Assembly (NCBI GenBank): GCA_017620615.1
Contig: JAGAUW010000008.1
Span: 1 to 64,000 of the forward strand
Source: Clostridia bacterium
GTDB taxonomy: Bacteria > Bacillota > Clostridia > Monoglobales > Monoglobaceae
DNA length: 64,000 nucleotides
Direction: 5' to 3'
Below the pieces are notes generated by a model. It ran no database searches. It saw only the letters and a program-made list of their open reading frames with translations, and was not told the origin of the DNA. A program made the translations under genes and the position numbers. Shown in pieces: positions 7,495 to 19,417 of the stretch; within the stretch, counting starts at the first letter, position 1, and every line of letters begins with the position of its first letter.

Positions 7495-9423
7495 ATGTTT
7501 CTTCCCATATCAAAGGACGATATGAAAAAACGCAAAATCACACAGCTTGATTTTGTATATATAATAGGTGACGCATATGTAGACCATTCAAGCTTTGGTC
7601 ACGCCATTATCTCGCGCATTTTGGAGGCAAACGGTTTTTCGGTAGGGATTATTCCCCAACCTGACTGGCACAGTTCTGATGCATTCCGCGAGCTTGGGGA
7701 GCCACGGCTTGGTTTTCTTGTGTCCGGTGGAAATCTCGACCCAATGGTGAACCGCTATACTGTTTCAAAAAAAGTGCGGTCAGTTGACCTTTATTCCCCG
7801 GGCGGTGAAATAGGTAAACGTCCCGACAGAGCTACCATTGTTTATTGCAACCGCATTCGCGAGGCTTTTGGCAAAAAAATACCTATCATAATAGGTGGAA
7901 TAGAAGCAAGTCTCAGACGCTTTGCTCATTATGATTACTGGTCTGACAAAGTCCGTCGCAGTATTCTCATCGATAGCGGTGCAGACTTGCTCATCTATGG
8001 TATGGGCGAACATCAAATCGTTGAAATCGCAAATCTTCTTAAAATGGGGGTTCCTGTAAACGAAATAAAAAGTGTTCCGGGCACTGTATACATTGAAAAC
8101 TCAGATGGGGACTTCCCCGAAAATTATATTGAAATTCCATCTTTTGACGAAGTTTCACAGGACAAAAAACTTTACGCCAAGGCATCAAAAATTCAATACG
8201 AAGAACAAGATGCCTTTCGCGGAAGGGCCATAATTCAGTCAGACAATTCCGACAAATACATCGTTCAGCTTCCGCCGTCACCACCTCTTGGGACAGAGGA
8301 GCTTGATGCGGTTTATGAGCTTCCCTACGAGGGAACTTATCATCCAAGCTATGAAACTTTGGGCGGTGTTCCGGCAATTTCCGAAATAGAATTCAGTATA
8401 ACCTCCTCCCGTGGTTGTTTTGGAGCTTGCAATTTCTGCACTCTTGCCTTTCATCAGGGCAGAACGGTTGTTCCACGAAGCCACGAATCAATTTTGCGCG
8501 AGGCTGAAAAGCTGATCCAAAAACCCAATTTCAAGGGCTACATCCACGATGTCGGCGGTCCTACTGCAAATTTTCGTGCCCCATCATGCAAAAAGCAACT
8601 CAAATTCGGGGTATGCAAAGATAAGCAGTGTTTGTTCCCTACTCTCTGTAAAAACCTTGAGGTTTCGCACAGCGACTATCTTGAGCTTCTCAGGAAACTG
8701 CGGAAGCTTCCAAAGTTAAAAAAAGTCTTTATTCGTTCAGGAATACGCTTTGACTATCTTATGGCAGACAAAGACGAAAGCTTTTTCCACGAACTGTGCC
8801 GACACCATATAAGCGGTCAGCTGAGAGTTGCACCAGAACATATTTCTGATAACGTTTTGAGCTATATGGGAAAACCCTCATCTGATGTTTATGAAAAATT
8901 TCTCAAAAAATTTGAGAAAATAAATGCACAAAGCGGAAAGAAACAATATGTTGTTCCCTACCTTATGTCTTCACACCCGGGGAGCACACTCAAGGATGCA
9001 GTTAAGCTTGCGGAATACTTAAATCGCCACAAGCTCAGTCCGGAGCAGGTTCAGGATTTTTATCCCACACCCGGGAGTATATCCACCTGTATGTATTATA
9101 CCGGCATTGACCCAAGGACTATGAAACCAGTTTATGTGCCAAGGGACTACAATGAAAAACAAATGCAACGCGCACTGCTTCAGTATCGCGACGCAAAAAA
9201 TTATAAACTGGTGCTTAGTGCACTAAAGAAGGTAAACCGCCTTGACCTTGTGGGAAATTCTCCCCATTGTCTTATAAAACCACCAAAAGGAGAAAATCAA
9301 AATGGCAAAATTACTCAGCGGAAAAACAGTATCAGCAAGAATAAAGGAAAATTTGAAAAAGGAAATCGAAGAGCTGAAAACCGGAGGGATTCTTCCCGGT
9401 CTCGCCGTAATCATAGTAGGTGA
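7495..9423 (+). CDS. YgiQ-family radical SAM protein
   Basis: 642 residues. The N-terminal ~290 residues form a cobalamin-binding-like region. The radical SAM 4Fe-4S motif is in [20 protein letters not shown] near residue 305 (Cys-x3-Cys-x2-Cys). The conserved tail [22 protein letters not shown] and [19 protein letters not shown] is characteristic of YgiQ. The reaction of the family is not established. The last ~40 residues are Lys/Arg/Ser-rich and are read from DNA that also encodes the N-terminus of FolD: the two genes overlap by 122 bp in different frames. Basic disordered tails are common in YgiQ proteins, so the overlap may be genuine. Confidence 0.92.
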   Translation: MFLPISKDDMKKRKITQLDFVYIIGDAYVDHSSFGHAIISRILEANGFSVGIIPQPDWHSSDAFRELGEPRLGFLVSGGNLDPMVNRYTVSKKVRSVDLYSPGGEIGKRPDRATIVYCNRIREAFGKKIPIIIGGIEASLRRFAHYDYWSDKVRRSILIDSGADLLIYGMGEHQIVEIANLLKMGVPVNEIKSVPGTVYIENSDGDFPENYIEIPSFDEVSQDKKLYAKASKIQYEEQDAFRGRAIIQSDNSDKYIVQLPPSPPLGTEELDAVYELPYEGTYHPSYETLGGVPAISEIEFSITSSRGCFGACNFCTLAFHQGRTVVPRSHESILREAEKLIQKPNFKGYIHDVGGPTANFRAPSCKKQLKFGVCKDKQCLFPTLCKNLEVSHSDYLELLRKLRKLPKLKKVFIRSGIRFDYLMADKDESFFHELCRHHISGQLRVAPEHISDNVLSYMGKPSSDVYEKFLKKFEKINAQSGKKQYVVPYLMSSHPGSTLKDAVKLAEYLNRHKLSPEQVQDFYPTPGSISTCMYYTGIDPRTMKPVYVPRDYNEKQMQRALLQYRDAKNYKLVLSALKKVNRLDLVGNSPHCLIKPPKGENQNGKITQRKNSISKNKGKFEKGNRRAENRRDSSRSRRNHSR

Positions 9424-10150
9424 AGACCCTGCATCAAAGGTATATGTGGGCAGAAAAGAAGCAATGTGCGAGGAACTTGGTATGCATTCTGAAAAGTTTG
9501 CTCTTCCGGAAGAAACCACCCAAGAAGAGCTGGTTGCACTTGTTGAAAAGCTCAACAACGACGACAAAATCCACGGAATTTTGGTGCAGCTTCCGCTTCC
9601 CAAGCACCTTGACGAAAAGGCTGTTATAAACACCATCCGTCCCGACAAAGACGTTGACGCTTTTCACCCCGTAAATGTTGGAAAAATTATGATTGGTGAT
9701 TATGATTTTGTTCCTTGTACCCCTGCGGGAATTATGGAGCTTATTGCAGAAAGCGATGTGGAAGTTGAGGGCAAAACCTGTGTAGTTATCGGCAGAAGCA
9801 ATATTGTAGGGAAGCCTATGAGTATGCTTCTTCTCCACAAAAACGGGACTGTTACCACCTGTCACTCCCGCACCAGGAACATCGCTGAAATCACAAAAAC
9901 TGCAGACATTTTGGTGGCAGCAGTGGGCAGAGCAAACTTTGTCACCGCCGATATGGTAAAACCCGGTGCCGTTGTTATTGACGTTGGTATGAACCGTCTT
10001 GCAGACGGCAGACTCGTTGGCGACGTAGACTTTGAAAACGTTGAAAAGATTGCAGGGGCAATCACCCCCGTTCCCGGCGGTGTTGGACCTATGACCATTG
10101 CTATGCTTATGAAAAACACCTTTACGGCCGCAAAAAACAGTAAAAAGTAA
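9302..10150 (+). CDS. folD: Bifunctional methylenetetrahydrofolate dehydrogenase/cyclohydrolase
   Basis: 282 residues, the normal length. FolD interconverts 5,10-methylene-, methenyl- and 10-formyl-tetrahydrofolate in the cytosol, supplying one-carbon units. Visible motifs: [22 protein letters not shown] with the catalytic YVxx[17 protein letters not shown], then the NAD(P)-binding [10 protein letters not shown] and the C-terminal [15 protein letters not shown]. The ATG at 9302 has GGAG upstream and lies inside the end of ygiQ, so the genes are likely translationally coupled. Confidence 0.97.
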   Translation: MAKLLSGKTVSARIKENLKKEIEELKTGGILPGLAVIIVGEDPASKVYVGRKEAMCEELGMHSEKFALPEETTQEELVALVEKLNNDDKIHGILVQLPLPKHLDEKAVINTIRPDKDVDAFHPVNVGKIMIGDYDFVPCTPAGIMELIAESDVEVEGKTCVVIGRSNIVGKPMSMLLLHKNGTVTTCHSRTRNIAEITKTADILVAAVGRANFVTADMVKPGAVVIDVGMNRLADGRLVGDVDFENVEKIAGAITPVPGGVGPMTIAMLMKNTFTAAKNSKK

Positions 10151-10173
10151 TTCAAGTTTATGAGGAATTTCAT

Positions 10174-11553
10174 ATGAAAACCAAATCTGTTTATGTATGT
10201 TCAGAATGCGGTGCAAACTTTCCCAAGTGGATGGGGAAATGCACCACCTGTAACTCGTGGAACACCATTGAAGAAGAGCTTGTGGCAGCGCCATCCAATA
10301 ATTCAAAAATCGGTGCTCTCTCCACCCCCTCTTCTTCATCTTCACCAAAGGCAATCAAGGATATTGATGCAACCGATGAGGCAAGAGTGAAAACCGGTAT
10401 GTCAGAGCTTGACCGTGTTCTTGGCGGAGGGCTTGTATGCGGTTCACTTGTTCTGGTTGGCGGCGACCCCGGCATTGGAAAATCCACTCTTCTTCTTCAG
10501 ATTTGCGAAACCTTGGGGAAAACAAAAAATGTTCTTTACGTTTCAGGGGAGGAATCTCCAAGGCAAATAAAGCTCCGGGCAGACCGACTTGGTGTTACCA
10601 CCGAAAACCTCAAAATATACTCCGAAACAAATATGAATTTTATTACGGACTGTGTTTTTAAGGAGAAGCCTGATATTCTCATTGTTGACTCTGTTCAGAC
10701 AATGTACAATCCTGAAATTCAGTCAGCACCTGGTAGCACATCTCAAATAAAAGACATAACCACTGTGCTTATGAAGATTGCAAAGGAGAATTCCATTTCA
10801 GTATTTCTTGTAGGGCACGTCACAAAAGAAGGTGCTCTGGCTGGGCCGAAGATACTCGAACATATGGTTGATTCCGTCCTTTATTTCGAGGGCGACCGTC
10901 ATCAATCGTTCAGGATACTGAGGGCTGTGAAAAACCGATTTGGTTCAACCAATGAAATCGGGGTTTTTGAAATGAAAAGCCACGGACTTATGGAAGTCCC
11001 CAATCCATCAATGGCTATGCTTTCAGGCCGACCCGAAAATGTCCCCGGCACTTGTATCATCTGCACTATGGAAGGCACTCGTCCCGTCCTTGCCGAAGTC
11101 CAGGCACTTGTTTCCCCCACTACTTTCGGAAATCCACGGCGTATGGCAAGCGGTCCTGATGTAGGCAGATTCATAATGCTTATGGCGGTACTTGAAAAGC
11201 GTGGCGGAATAAGGGCATCAGCATATGATGCTTACGCAAATGTTGTCGGCGGGCTGAAGGTCTCAGAGCCTGCTGCTGACCTTGGACTTGTACTTGCACT
11301 TGCTTCAAGCTTCACCGGGAAAAGTATTGACAGCAGTACCGTTGCAATCGGCGAGGTTGGACTTACAGGCGAAATTCGTGCCTGCAGCTTTCTGGAGTCA
11401 AGAATTGCTGAATGTGAAAAGCTGGGCTTTAAACGTTGCATTATCCCCTCCGTGAATGTTAAAAATCTCAGGAAATTTGAAAATATTGAGCTTTGTCCTG
11501 TTTCAAACATTCAGGAGGCACTCGCCTCACAGCTTGATAAAAATAGTAAATAA
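10174..11553 (+). CDS. radA: DNA repair protein RadA
   Basis: 459 residues. An N-terminal four-Cys zinc finger (CSECGANFPKWMGKCTTC) is followed by a RecA-like core with Walker A GGDPGIGKSTLLLQ near residue 90, the RadA signature KNRFGSTNEIGVFEM, and a C-terminal Lon-protease-like domain. RadA is an ATPase that promotes branch migration during recombinational repair. It starts 23 bp after folD and is in the same run as the CarD and isp genes, as in other Clostridia. Confidence 0.97.
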   Translation: MKTKSVYVCSECGANFPKWMGKCTTCNSWNTIEEELVAAPSNNSKIGALSTPSSSSSPKAIKDIDATDEARVKTGMSELDRVLGGGLVCGSLVLVGGDPGIGKSTLLLQICETLGKTKNVLYVSGEESPRQIKLRADRLGVTTENLKIYSETNMNFITDCVFKEKPDILIVDSVQTMYNPEIQSAPGSTSQIKDITTVLMKIAKENSISVFLVGHVTKEGALAGPKILEHMVDSVLYFEGDRHQSFRILRAVKNRFGSTNEIGVFEMKSHGLMEVPNPSMAMLSGRPENVPGTCIICTMEGTRPVLAEVQALVSPTTFGNPRRMASGPDVGRFIMLMAVLEKRGGIRASAYDAYANVVGGLKVSEPAADLGLVLALASSFTGKSIDSSTVAIGEVGLTGEIRACSFLESRIAECEKLGFKRCIIPSVNVKNLRKFENIELCPVSNIQEALASQLDKNSK

Positions 11554-11609
11554 TTTAATTTTTTAAAAATATAAATAAATATAAAGTTTTATTGAAGGGA
11601 AGTCTTTAC

Positions 11610-12077
11610 GTGTTTAATATAGGTGACGAAATTGTTTATCCCATGCACGGAGCCGGAATCATTGTCGACATCGAGGAAAGAAAAATTCTCGGCGAGCTCC
11701 ATAAGTACTATATCCTGCAGATTTCCATCAGCGACATGAAGGTTATGCTGCCCGTAAATAACACCGAAATAATCGGCATCAGACGTATTGTGTCTGAAAA
11801 TGCCGCCAATGAAGCTATAAACCATTTTCTTGCTTGCGGCGAAGATATGAACAACAACTGGAATCAACGCTACCGAGAAAACATAGACAAAATGAAAACA
11901 GGAAATCTTTTGGAGGTTGCCACCGTTGCAAAGACCCTGCTCCTTCGAGACAACAAAAAGTCTTTGTCAAATGCTGAAAGAAAAATGCTTTCAAACGCAA
12001 AAAACATTTTAATTTCAGAGCTAGTGCTGGCAAAAAAGATGCCTGCCGAAAAAATCAAAGAACTTCTGGCTCTTTAA
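11610..12077 (+). CDS. CarD/CdnL-family transcription regulator
   Basis: 155 residues from the GTG at 11610, chosen because GAAGGGA sits nine bases upstream and the product then starts MFNIGDEIVYPMHGAGIIVDIEE, the usual N-terminus. A TTG at 11592 would lie upstream of that ribosome site. The N-terminal ~60 residues are the CarD-CdnL RNA-polymerase-interacting domain; the rest is helical. Family members bind the RNA polymerase beta subunit and stabilise open complexes, often at rRNA promoters. It is followed 23 bp later by ispD. Confidence 0.88.
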   Translation: MFNIGDEIVYPMHGAGIIVDIEERKILGELHKYYILQISISDMKVMLPVNNTEIIGIRRIVSENAANEAINHFLACGEDMNNNWNQRYRENIDKMKTGNLLEVATVAKTLLLRDNKKSLSNAERKMLSNAKNILISELVLAKKMPAEKIKELLAL

Positions 12078-12100
12078 AAATTAGAAAAGGAGATCCGGCA

Positions 12101-12811
12101 ATGCTTCGCATAAAAAAAGAGAAGAAAACCGCAACAGCAATCATTGTCGCTGCCGGCTCAGGCAGCCGTATGGGCAAAACTCAAAACAAGCAATTTATCA
12201 TGCTCCACGGTATGCCGGTCCTTGCCCATGCAATAAAAAAGTTTCAGTGTTCAGACAAAATTGACTCGATTATTGTTGTCACAAAGGCTGGGAGCATTCC
12301 TCTTGTAAACGATTTAATCCGAGAATTTGGTTTTACAAAGGTCACCGATGTTGTTGCCGGTGGCAAAACCCGCCAGGACTCTGTTAATTGCGGTCTGGCG
12401 CTTGTACCAAACGGAAAGGTTGTGGCAATCCATGATGGTGCAAGACCCTTTGTTTCAACAAAGCTTATTGACGAACTTGTTTCTGCTGCCTATGAGTTTG
12501 GCGCCGCAGCCCCGGGAGTTATCCCAAAGGATACTGTGAAAACGGTCTCTGGAGACTGTTCCGTATTGGAAACTCCAGACAGGCAAACACTTCGTCTTAT
12601 TCAGACACCTCAAGTGGTCTTTTCGGACGATTTAAAGCTTGCCTATATTCGTGCGAGAGAAATGGGTTTTGTGGGAACAGATGACTGCTCGGTTCTTGAG
12701 AATATGGGACTTTCCATTCACATTGTCAGCGGAGAATATACAAATATAAAGGTTACTACTCCTGACGATATTCCCATAGCAGAAGCAATCTGCGACTTTT
12801 TGGAACAATAA
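12101..12811 (+). CDS. ispD: 2-C-methyl-D-erythritol 4-phosphate cytidylyltransferase
   Basis: 236 residues with the nucleotidyltransferase start AIIVAAGSGSRMG and K residues of QNKQF. Further family motifs are VAGGKTRQDSV, IHDGARPFVS, RLIQTPQVF-like RLIQTPQVVF and TDDCSVLE. It makes CDP-methylerythritol in the MEP isoprenoid pathway. It is directly followed by ispF (24 bp), which supports the assignment. Confidence 0.96.
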   Translation: MLRIKKEKKTATAIIVAAGSGSRMGKTQNKQFIMLHGMPVLAHAIKKFQCSDKIDSIIVVTKAGSIPLVNDLIREFGFTKVTDVVAGGKTRQDSVNCGLALVPNGKVVAIHDGARPFVSTKLIDELVSAAYEFGAAAPGVIPKDTVKTVSGDCSVLETPDRQTLRLIQTPQVVFSDDLKLAYIRAREMGFVGTDDCSVLENMGLSIHIVSGEYTNIKVTTPDDIPIAEAICDFLEQ

Positions 12812-12835
12812 CGCTTTATTGAAAGGGTGAATTTT

Positions 12836-13309
12836 ATGCGAATAGGCTTTGGATATGATGTCCACGCTTTGACGCCGGGAAGAAATTTAATACTCGGGGG
12901 AGTTCACATTCCTCACGAAACCGGACTTATGGGTCATTCTGACGCTGATGTCCTCGTTCACGCCATTATGGACTCTCTCCTTGGAGCCGCGGCCCTTGGC
13001 GATATAGGAAAGCATTTTCCCGATACTGACAACAGCTTTAAGGATATTGACAGTATGGTTCTTCTTGAGAAAGTTGGCAAGATTTTGGAGGATGCCAATT
13101 TTCAGGTTGGAAACATTGATGCTACAATAATCGCTCAGGCTCCAAAGCTTGCTCCTTTTATTGATGAAATGCGGAAAAATATTGCAGACGCTCTTTCTCT
13201 TCCCGTTAGCGCTGTTTCCGTTAAGGCTACAACCACCGAACATCTGGGTTTTGAGGGGCGAAAAGAAGGAATTTCCGCCTGCTCGGTTGTCGCTATTTTT
13301 CAAAAATAA
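12836..13309 (+). CDS. ispF: 2-C-methyl-D-erythritol 2,4-cyclodiphosphate synthase
   Basis: 157 residues from the ATG at 12836; a GTG nine bases earlier is part of the AAAGGGTG ribosome site, and the family normally begins [10 protein letters not shown]. Metal and active-site motifs: [43 protein letters not shown], and the C-terminal [17 protein letters not shown]. It acts two steps after IspD in the MEP pathway. Confidence 0.96.
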   Translation: MRIGFGYDVHALTPGRNLILGGVHIPHETGLMGHSDADVLVHAIMDSLLGAAALGDIGKHFPDTDNSFKDIDSMVLLEKVGKILEDANFQVGNIDATIIAQAPKLAPFIDEMRKNIADALSLPVSAVSVKATTTEHLGFEGRKEGISACSVVAIFQK

Positions 13310-13409
13310 CAGCTTACCTGATAATTTTTGCATATAATTGAATATAATAACAAATAAACCCTTCTAATCAACCATAATCAAGTTTGATTTATACTTAATA
13401 TTTTTGTAA

Positions 13410-13415
13410 TATAAT
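13410..13415 (+). promoter_or_regulatory. -10 element of the groESL promoter
   Basis: TATAAT lies 4 bp before the CIRCE operator. A TTGATT at 13384-13389 is 20 bp away, longer than usual, so the -35 is uncertain. Confidence 0.55.
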
Positions 13416-13419
13416 CACA

Positions 13420-13446
13420 TTAGCACTCAATCATCAAGAGTGCTAA
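13420..13446. promoter_or_regulatory. CIRCE operator (HrcA binding site) of groESL
   Basis: Exact TTAGCACTC-N9-GAGTGCTAA palindrome, the full consensus bound by the heat-shock repressor HrcA. It lies between the -10 and the groES start. Confidence 0.97.
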
Positions 13447-13461
13447 CACTTAAGTTTTTAA

Positions 13462-15438
<1,977 letters not shown>

Positions 15439-15459
15439 AAAATCTTTCAAGCAAAGTTT

Positions 15460-15494
15460 CAGACCGCATAGTTTTTCTGTGCGGTCTGTTTTTT
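15460..15494 (+). terminator. groESL terminator
   Basis: 9-bp stem CAGACCGCA / TGCGGTCTG (15460-15468, 15480-15488) followed by a T-run. Confidence 0.9.
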
Positions 15495-15498
15495 ACAC

Positions 15499-15527
15499 TT
15501 GACAAAACCTGACTTATGGATTAAAAT
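15499..15527 (+). promoter_or_regulatory. Promoter of the amino-acid ABC transporter operon
   Basis: TTGACA (15499-15504), 17-nt spacer, TAAAAT (15522-15527). Confidence 0.8.
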
Positions 15528-15566
15528 GGTTATATCTAATTTATACCTTTAGGAGGATACATATTT

Positions 15567-16328
15567 ATGAAAAAAATTATCGCATTGACACTTGCACTTA
15601 TGCTTACTGTTTGCTGTCTTGCAGGTTGCGGCGAAGCAAAGAACGAAAACACACTTACAATGGCTACAAATGCTGAATTCCCCCCATATGAATATATGGA
15701 AAACAACGAAATCGTTGGTATTGATGCTGAAATTTCAAGAGCAATTGCTGAAAAGTTGGACTATGAACTTGTTATTGAAAACGTTGACTTTGATTCACTT
15801 ATCCCCGGCGTACAGACCGGCAAGTACGATTTTGCTGCTGCAGGTATGACAGTTACCGAAGACCGTCTCGAGCAGGTAGATTTTACACAGTCCTATGCAA
15901 CAGGCATCCAGTCAATCATCGTCAAAGAAGATTCAACTATAACAAGCGCTGATGACCTCTTTGCAGACGGTGCTTCCACAAAAATCGGCGTTCAGCTTGC
16001 TACTACCGGCGACCTCTACTGCACATGGGATATTGAAGACGAAGGCCTTGGAACTGTTGAACGCTACAACAAAGGTGCTGATGCTGTTATGGCACTGACT
16101 TCAGGCAAGGTTGACTGTGTTGTTATTGACAACGAACCCGCTAAGGTTTTCGTTCAGAACAACCCCGGTCTTAAGATTCTTGATACAGAATATGCTGTTG
16201 AAGATTATGCTATCGCAGTATCAAAGGATAAGCCCGAACTGCTCGAAAGCATCAACAAAGCTTTGGGCGAATTGATTGCCGACGGTACAGTTCAGAGCAT
16301 CATCGAAAAGTATATCCCTGCTGAATAA
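15567..16328 (+). CDS. Amino-acid ABC transporter substrate-binding lipoprotein
   Basis: 253 residues with a lipoprotein signal peptide ending LAGC, so Cys21 would be lipidated and the protein tethered outside the membrane. The mature part is a family 3 solute-binding protein: MATNAEFPPYEYMENNEIVGIDAEISRAIAEKL, GMTVTEDRLEQVDFTQSY and the second-lobe KIGVQLATTGDLY. These are features of polar amino-acid binding proteins, but the ligand is not predictable. Permease and ATPase genes follow in order. Confidence 0.93.
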   Translation: MKKIIALTLALMLTVCCLAGCGEAKNENTLTMATNAEFPPYEYMENNEIVGIDAEISRAIAEKLDYELVIENVDFDSLIPGVQTGKYDFAAAGMTVTEDRLEQVDFTQSYATGIQSIIVKEDSTITSADDLFADGASTKIGVQLATTGDLYCTWDIEDEGLGTVERYNKGADAVMALTSGKVDCVVIDNEPAKVFVQNNPGLKILDTEYAVEDYAIAVSKDKPELLESINKALGELIADGTVQSIIEKYIPAE

Positions 16329-16402
16329 TATCAAGCAGATTTGCATGGGCTGTATCGCAATGACACAGCCCTATTTATTTGTTACGAAAGGAGCATTTAC
16401 AA

Positions 16403-17131
16403 ATGCCCGAATGGTTTACTAAGCTTACACGCGACTTTAACACCGCATTTGTGGTAGATAACAGGTGGAAATATCTTCTTGAAGGTGTAGAAAATACCCT
16501 TATTCTTACGTTTTTTGCCCTTATCTTAGGTGTTGCCCTTGGTATCATTATCGCCGCAATCCGCGTTACATACGACAAACAATATCACCTGATGAAGAGA
16601 GGTATCTCAAAATTCCTGCTTTGCATTGGAAACATAATTGCCAAGGTGTACCTGACAATTATCCGCGGTACTCCTGCAATGGTTCAAATCCTTATCATTT
16701 TCTTTATTATAATGGCAAGCTCCAGTAATAAGATGCTTTGCGGCATAATTGCCTTTGGTATAAATTCCGGCGCGTATGTTGCGGAAATTATACGCGGTGG
16801 AATCATGAGCATTGACGAAGGGCAGACCGAAGCGGGTCGTTCACTTGGTTTCAACTATGTGCAGACTATGATTTTTATTATTCTTCCGCAAACATTCAAA
16901 AGTATTCTGCCTGCACTTGCAAATGAATTTATTGTTCTTTTGAAAGAAACTGCTATTGCCGGATATGTTGGTGTTACTGACCTTACCCGTGGTGCCAATA
17001 TAATTCGTGGTATCACATACCAAAGTTTTTGGCCGCTTCTTGCAATTGCCGCAGTTTACCTTGTAATGGTAATGTTCTTCACCTGGCTTGTTGGTATTTT
17101 GGAAAGGAGGCTTCGCAAGAATGAACGCTAA
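16403..17131 (+). CDS. Amino-acid ABC transporter permease
   Basis: 242 residues from the ATG at 16403, which has GAAAGGAG nine bases upstream; a TTG at 16379 precedes that ribosome site. It has about five membrane helices with the His/Glu/Gln-type permease pattern and the EAA loop [28 protein letters not shown] that docks on the ATPase. A single permease gene suggests a homodimer. Its end overlaps the ATPase start by 11 bp. Confidence 0.93.
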   Translation: MPEWFTKLTRDFNTAFVVDNRWKYLLEGVENTLILTFFALILGVALGIIIAAIRVTYDKQYHLMKRGISKFLLCIGNIIAKVYLTIIRGTPAMVQILIIFFIIMASSSNKMLCGIIAFGINSGAYVAEIIRGGIMSIDEGQTEAGRSLGFNYVQTMIFIILPQTFKSILPALANEFIVLLKETAIAGYVGVTDLTRGANIIRGITYQSFWPLLAIAAVYLVMVMFFTWLVGILERRLRKNER

Positions 17132-17864
17132 TTCTCTTATCGCTACAAACAACCTGTGCAAATACTATAACGGCGGAACAATCAAAGCTCTTGACGGCGT
17201 TACTGCCGGAATAAAAAAGGGCGAGGTTGTTGTTATCATCGGTCCGTCAGGTTCTGGTAAATCTACCTACCTCCGTTCTCTCAATCTTCTGGAAGTTCCA
17301 ACCTCCGGAGAAATCGTTTTTGAGGGAGTTGAAATTACCGACCCAAAAGTGAACATCAATCTTCACAGGCAGAAAATGGGAATGGTTTTTCAGCAGTTCA
17401 ACCTCTTCCCACATATGAATGTCCTTAAAAATCTCACTATTGCACCCATAAAGCTTCTCAAAATGGACAAAGCTGAGGCAAACGAAAAAGCAATGGCACT
17501 TCTTGAAAGAGTTGGTCTTGCCGACCGAAGTGAAGCTTATCCTGCTCAGCTTTCCGGCGGGCAGAAACAACGTGTCGCTATTGTAAGAGCCCTTATGATG
17601 AGTCCTGATGTTATGCTCTTTGATGAACCCACCTCCGCCCTTGACCCCGAGATGGTGGGCGAAGTGCTGGATGTAATGAAAGAGCTTGCAAAAATGGGTA
17701 TGACAATGATTGTTGTAACACACGAAATGGGCTTTGCCCGCGAGGTTGCTGACCGTGTAATCTTTATGTCTGACGGAAAGATTGTTGAAGAGGGAAGTCC
17801 TGATGAAATATTTACCAACCCACAGGACCCCAGAACTAAGCAGTTTCTGCATAGCATTTTGTAA
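17121..17864 (+). CDS. Amino-acid ABC transporter ATP-binding protein
   Basis: 247 residues from ATG 17121, preceded by AAAGGAGG. Walker A is GPSGSGKST at residues 41-49, then the Q-loop [15 protein letters not shown], signature LSGGQKQR, Walker [15 protein letters not shown] and switch His in VTHEMGFA. GlnQ-type ATPase powering polar amino-acid import. Final gene of the three-gene operon; a terminator follows at once. Confidence 0.95.
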   Translation: MNANSLIATNNLCKYYNGGTIKALDGVTAGIKKGEVVVIIGPSGSGKSTYLRSLNLLEVPTSGEIVFEGVEITDPKVNINLHRQKMGMVFQQFNLFPHMNVLKNLTIAPIKLLKMDKAEANEKAMALLERVGLADRSEAYPAQLSGGQKQRVAIVRALMMSPDVMLFDEPTSALDPEMVGEVLDVMKELAKMGMTMIVVTHEMGFAREVADRVIFMSDGKIVEEGSPDEIFTNPQDPRTKQFLHSIL

Positions 17865-17868
17865 ATTT

Positions 17869-17896
17869 AAAGACCGATATCATCGGTCTTTTTTTG
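17869..17896 (+). terminator. Terminator of the amino-acid ABC operon
   Basis: 10-bp stem AAAGACCGAT / ATCGGTCTTT with a 3-nt loop, followed by a T-run. Confidence 0.9.
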
Positions 17897-17904
17897 TTTT
17901 TATA

Positions 17905-17933
17905 TTGATTTTTTGCTATGTTGGTGATATACT
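17905..17933 (+). promoter_or_regulatory. coaX promoter (extended -10)
   Basis: TTGATT (17905-17910), 17-nt spacer, TATACT (17928-17933) preceded by TGA, an extended -10. Confidence 0.8.
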
Positions 17934-17970
17934 TGTCCTAATAGAAGCTATATACAAGGGGATTTTTATT

Positions 17971-18735
17971 ATGATACTTGCTATTGATATCGGAAATACA
18001 AATATTGTTCTTGGCGGTTTTGTTGACGATAACCTTGAATTTGTTGCCCGTATTGCCACAAACCCAAGCAAAACAGAAGACGAATATGCCACAAAAATCC
18101 GCAGCATTCTTGCTCTTCACGATGTGGACAAGTCCGCTGTCAAAGGGGCTATTGTATCATCGGTTGTACCTCCTCTCAATTCTGTTATCAAAAAAGCAAT
18201 CCGGTTGGTTTATGGCATTGAACCAATTATGGTCCAGCCAGGCATAAAAACAGGAATAGGCATACATTGTGATAACCCCGCAAGCGTTGGGGCAGACCTT
18301 ATCTGTGCCTGTGTTGCTGCCCACCACCTTTACGGAAGCCCGTCACTTGTGATTGATATGGGTACTGCCACAAAAATTATGTTGATTGATAAAACCGGAA
18401 CTTTTTGTGGAGTTTCTATTATCCCTGGTGTAAATATCGGTCTTAAAGCTTTGGCAAGCGGTACGGCACAACTTCCGCAAATCAGCCTTGAAGCTCCAAA
18501 ATCCGTTATCGGCAAAAACACCGTTGACTGTATGAAATCAGGTGTGGTTTTTGGAAATGCAAGCCTTATTGATGGTATGATTGACCGTTTCTGTGAGGAG
18601 ATTGGCGAAGAACTTCCCGTATACGGCACCGGTGGTCTTTCTTCCACCATTCTCTGCCACTGCAAACACGAAATCACTCTTGATGAAAATATGGTTCTTA
18701 GAGGTCTTAATGTTTTATACAAGAAAAACAGTTAG
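17971..18735 (+). CDS. coaX: Type III pantothenate kinase
   Basis: 254 residues from ATG 17971, with AAGGGGA upstream; the reading frame is open further 5', but those codons precede the promoter. MILAIDIGNTNIVLGGF carries the DxGNT phosphate motif, and GADLICACVAAHHLYGSPSLVIDMGTATK, IPGVNIGLKAL and the C-terminal TGGL are type III signatures. It phosphorylates pantothenate in the first step of CoA synthesis. An ECF-transporter S component gene follows, possibly the vitamin importer. Confidence 0.95.
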   Translation: MILAIDIGNTNIVLGGFVDDNLEFVARIATNPSKTEDEYATKIRSILALHDVDKSAVKGAIVSSVVPPLNSVIKKAIRLVYGIEPIMVQPGIKTGIGIHCDNPASVGADLICACVAAHHLYGSPSLVIDMGTATKIMLIDKTGTFCGVSIIPGVNIGLKALASGTAQLPQISLEAPKSVIGKNTVDCMKSGVVFGNASLIDGMIDRFCEEIGEELPVYGTGGLSSTILCHCKHEITLDENMVLRGLNVLYKKNS

Positions 18736-18820
18736 TATATTGCTCTGTCGACAGCAGAGTTAATATAAAAATTTATGCGTTGTATCACATTTTCGTGAAC
18801 GACAGCAAGGAGGAATTTTT

Positions 18821-19405
18821 ATGAAAAAAGAAAACAAAATGTCAACACACACTCTTGTCCTTGGTGCACTTATGTCCGCGCTGGTTATTGTTTTCCAGCT
18901 TCTGGCCACCTATACCGCCTTTTTCGGCCCTTTTTCCACTGCCATTGCACTTATACCGATTGCTATTGGTGCTATCCTTTGCGGACCTGCAATAGGAGCT
19001 TGGCTTGGTTTTGTTTTTGCAGTAGTGGTTTTGGCCAGCGGCGGAGCAGCTTTATTTTTAGCTGTTGATATTCCCGGAACATTTGTAACAGTGCTTGCAA
19101 AGGGCATCCTTTGTGGTTTTATTTCGGGACTTGCTTATAATTTTCTCAAAAAATGGAACAGCACCATTGCCGCAATAATTGCCGCAATTCTCTGTCCCAT
19201 TGTAAACACAGGTGTTTTTATGCTCGGTTGTTTTATCTTTTTTATGGATGATGTTGTTACACTTGCATCAAATCTTGGAAGTGCAAAAACCGGTGCAGCA
19301 CTTTTTGTAAGCCTTGCACTTGGGAACTTTTTGTTTGAGCTTGTTTTAAATGCAATTTTAAGTCCTGTTTTTGTTAAGCTTCTGAATATAAGAAAAAAAG
19401 TATAA
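18821..19405 (+). CDS. ECF transporter S component (possibly pantothenate)
   Basis: 194 residues, almost wholly hydrophobic with about six helices, starting with a Lys-rich N-terminus and LVLGALMSALVIVFQLL, which resembles the LGALMAALTAV segment by which S components dock on the ECF module. Such proteins bind a vitamin and share an energising EcfA/A'/T module encoded elsewhere. The neighbour coaX suggests pantothenate, which is inference. AAGGAGG is upstream of the start. Confidence 0.75.
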   Translation: MKKENKMSTHTLVLGALMSALVIVFQLLATYTAFFGPFSTAIALIPIAIGAILCGPAIGAWLGFVFAVVVLASGGAALFLAVDIPGTFVTVLAKGILCGFISGLAYNFLKKWNSTIAAIIAAILCPIVNTGVFMLGCFIFFMDDVVTLASNLGSAKTGAALFVSLALGNFLFELVLNAILSPVFVKLLNIRKKV

Positions 19406-19417
19406 AGGATATTCTAA

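Noticed and set aside
9434-10354. 306-codon minus-strand open frame opposite folD/radA
   Set aside because: Antisense shadow of two clearly conserved plus-strand genes; composition is Cys/His/Asn-rich and no domain or ribosome site is visible.
17247-17852. 201-codon minus-strand open frame opposite the ABC ATPase gene
   Set aside because: Shadow of the ATPase, which has all its motifs; the antisense product has no recognisable family.
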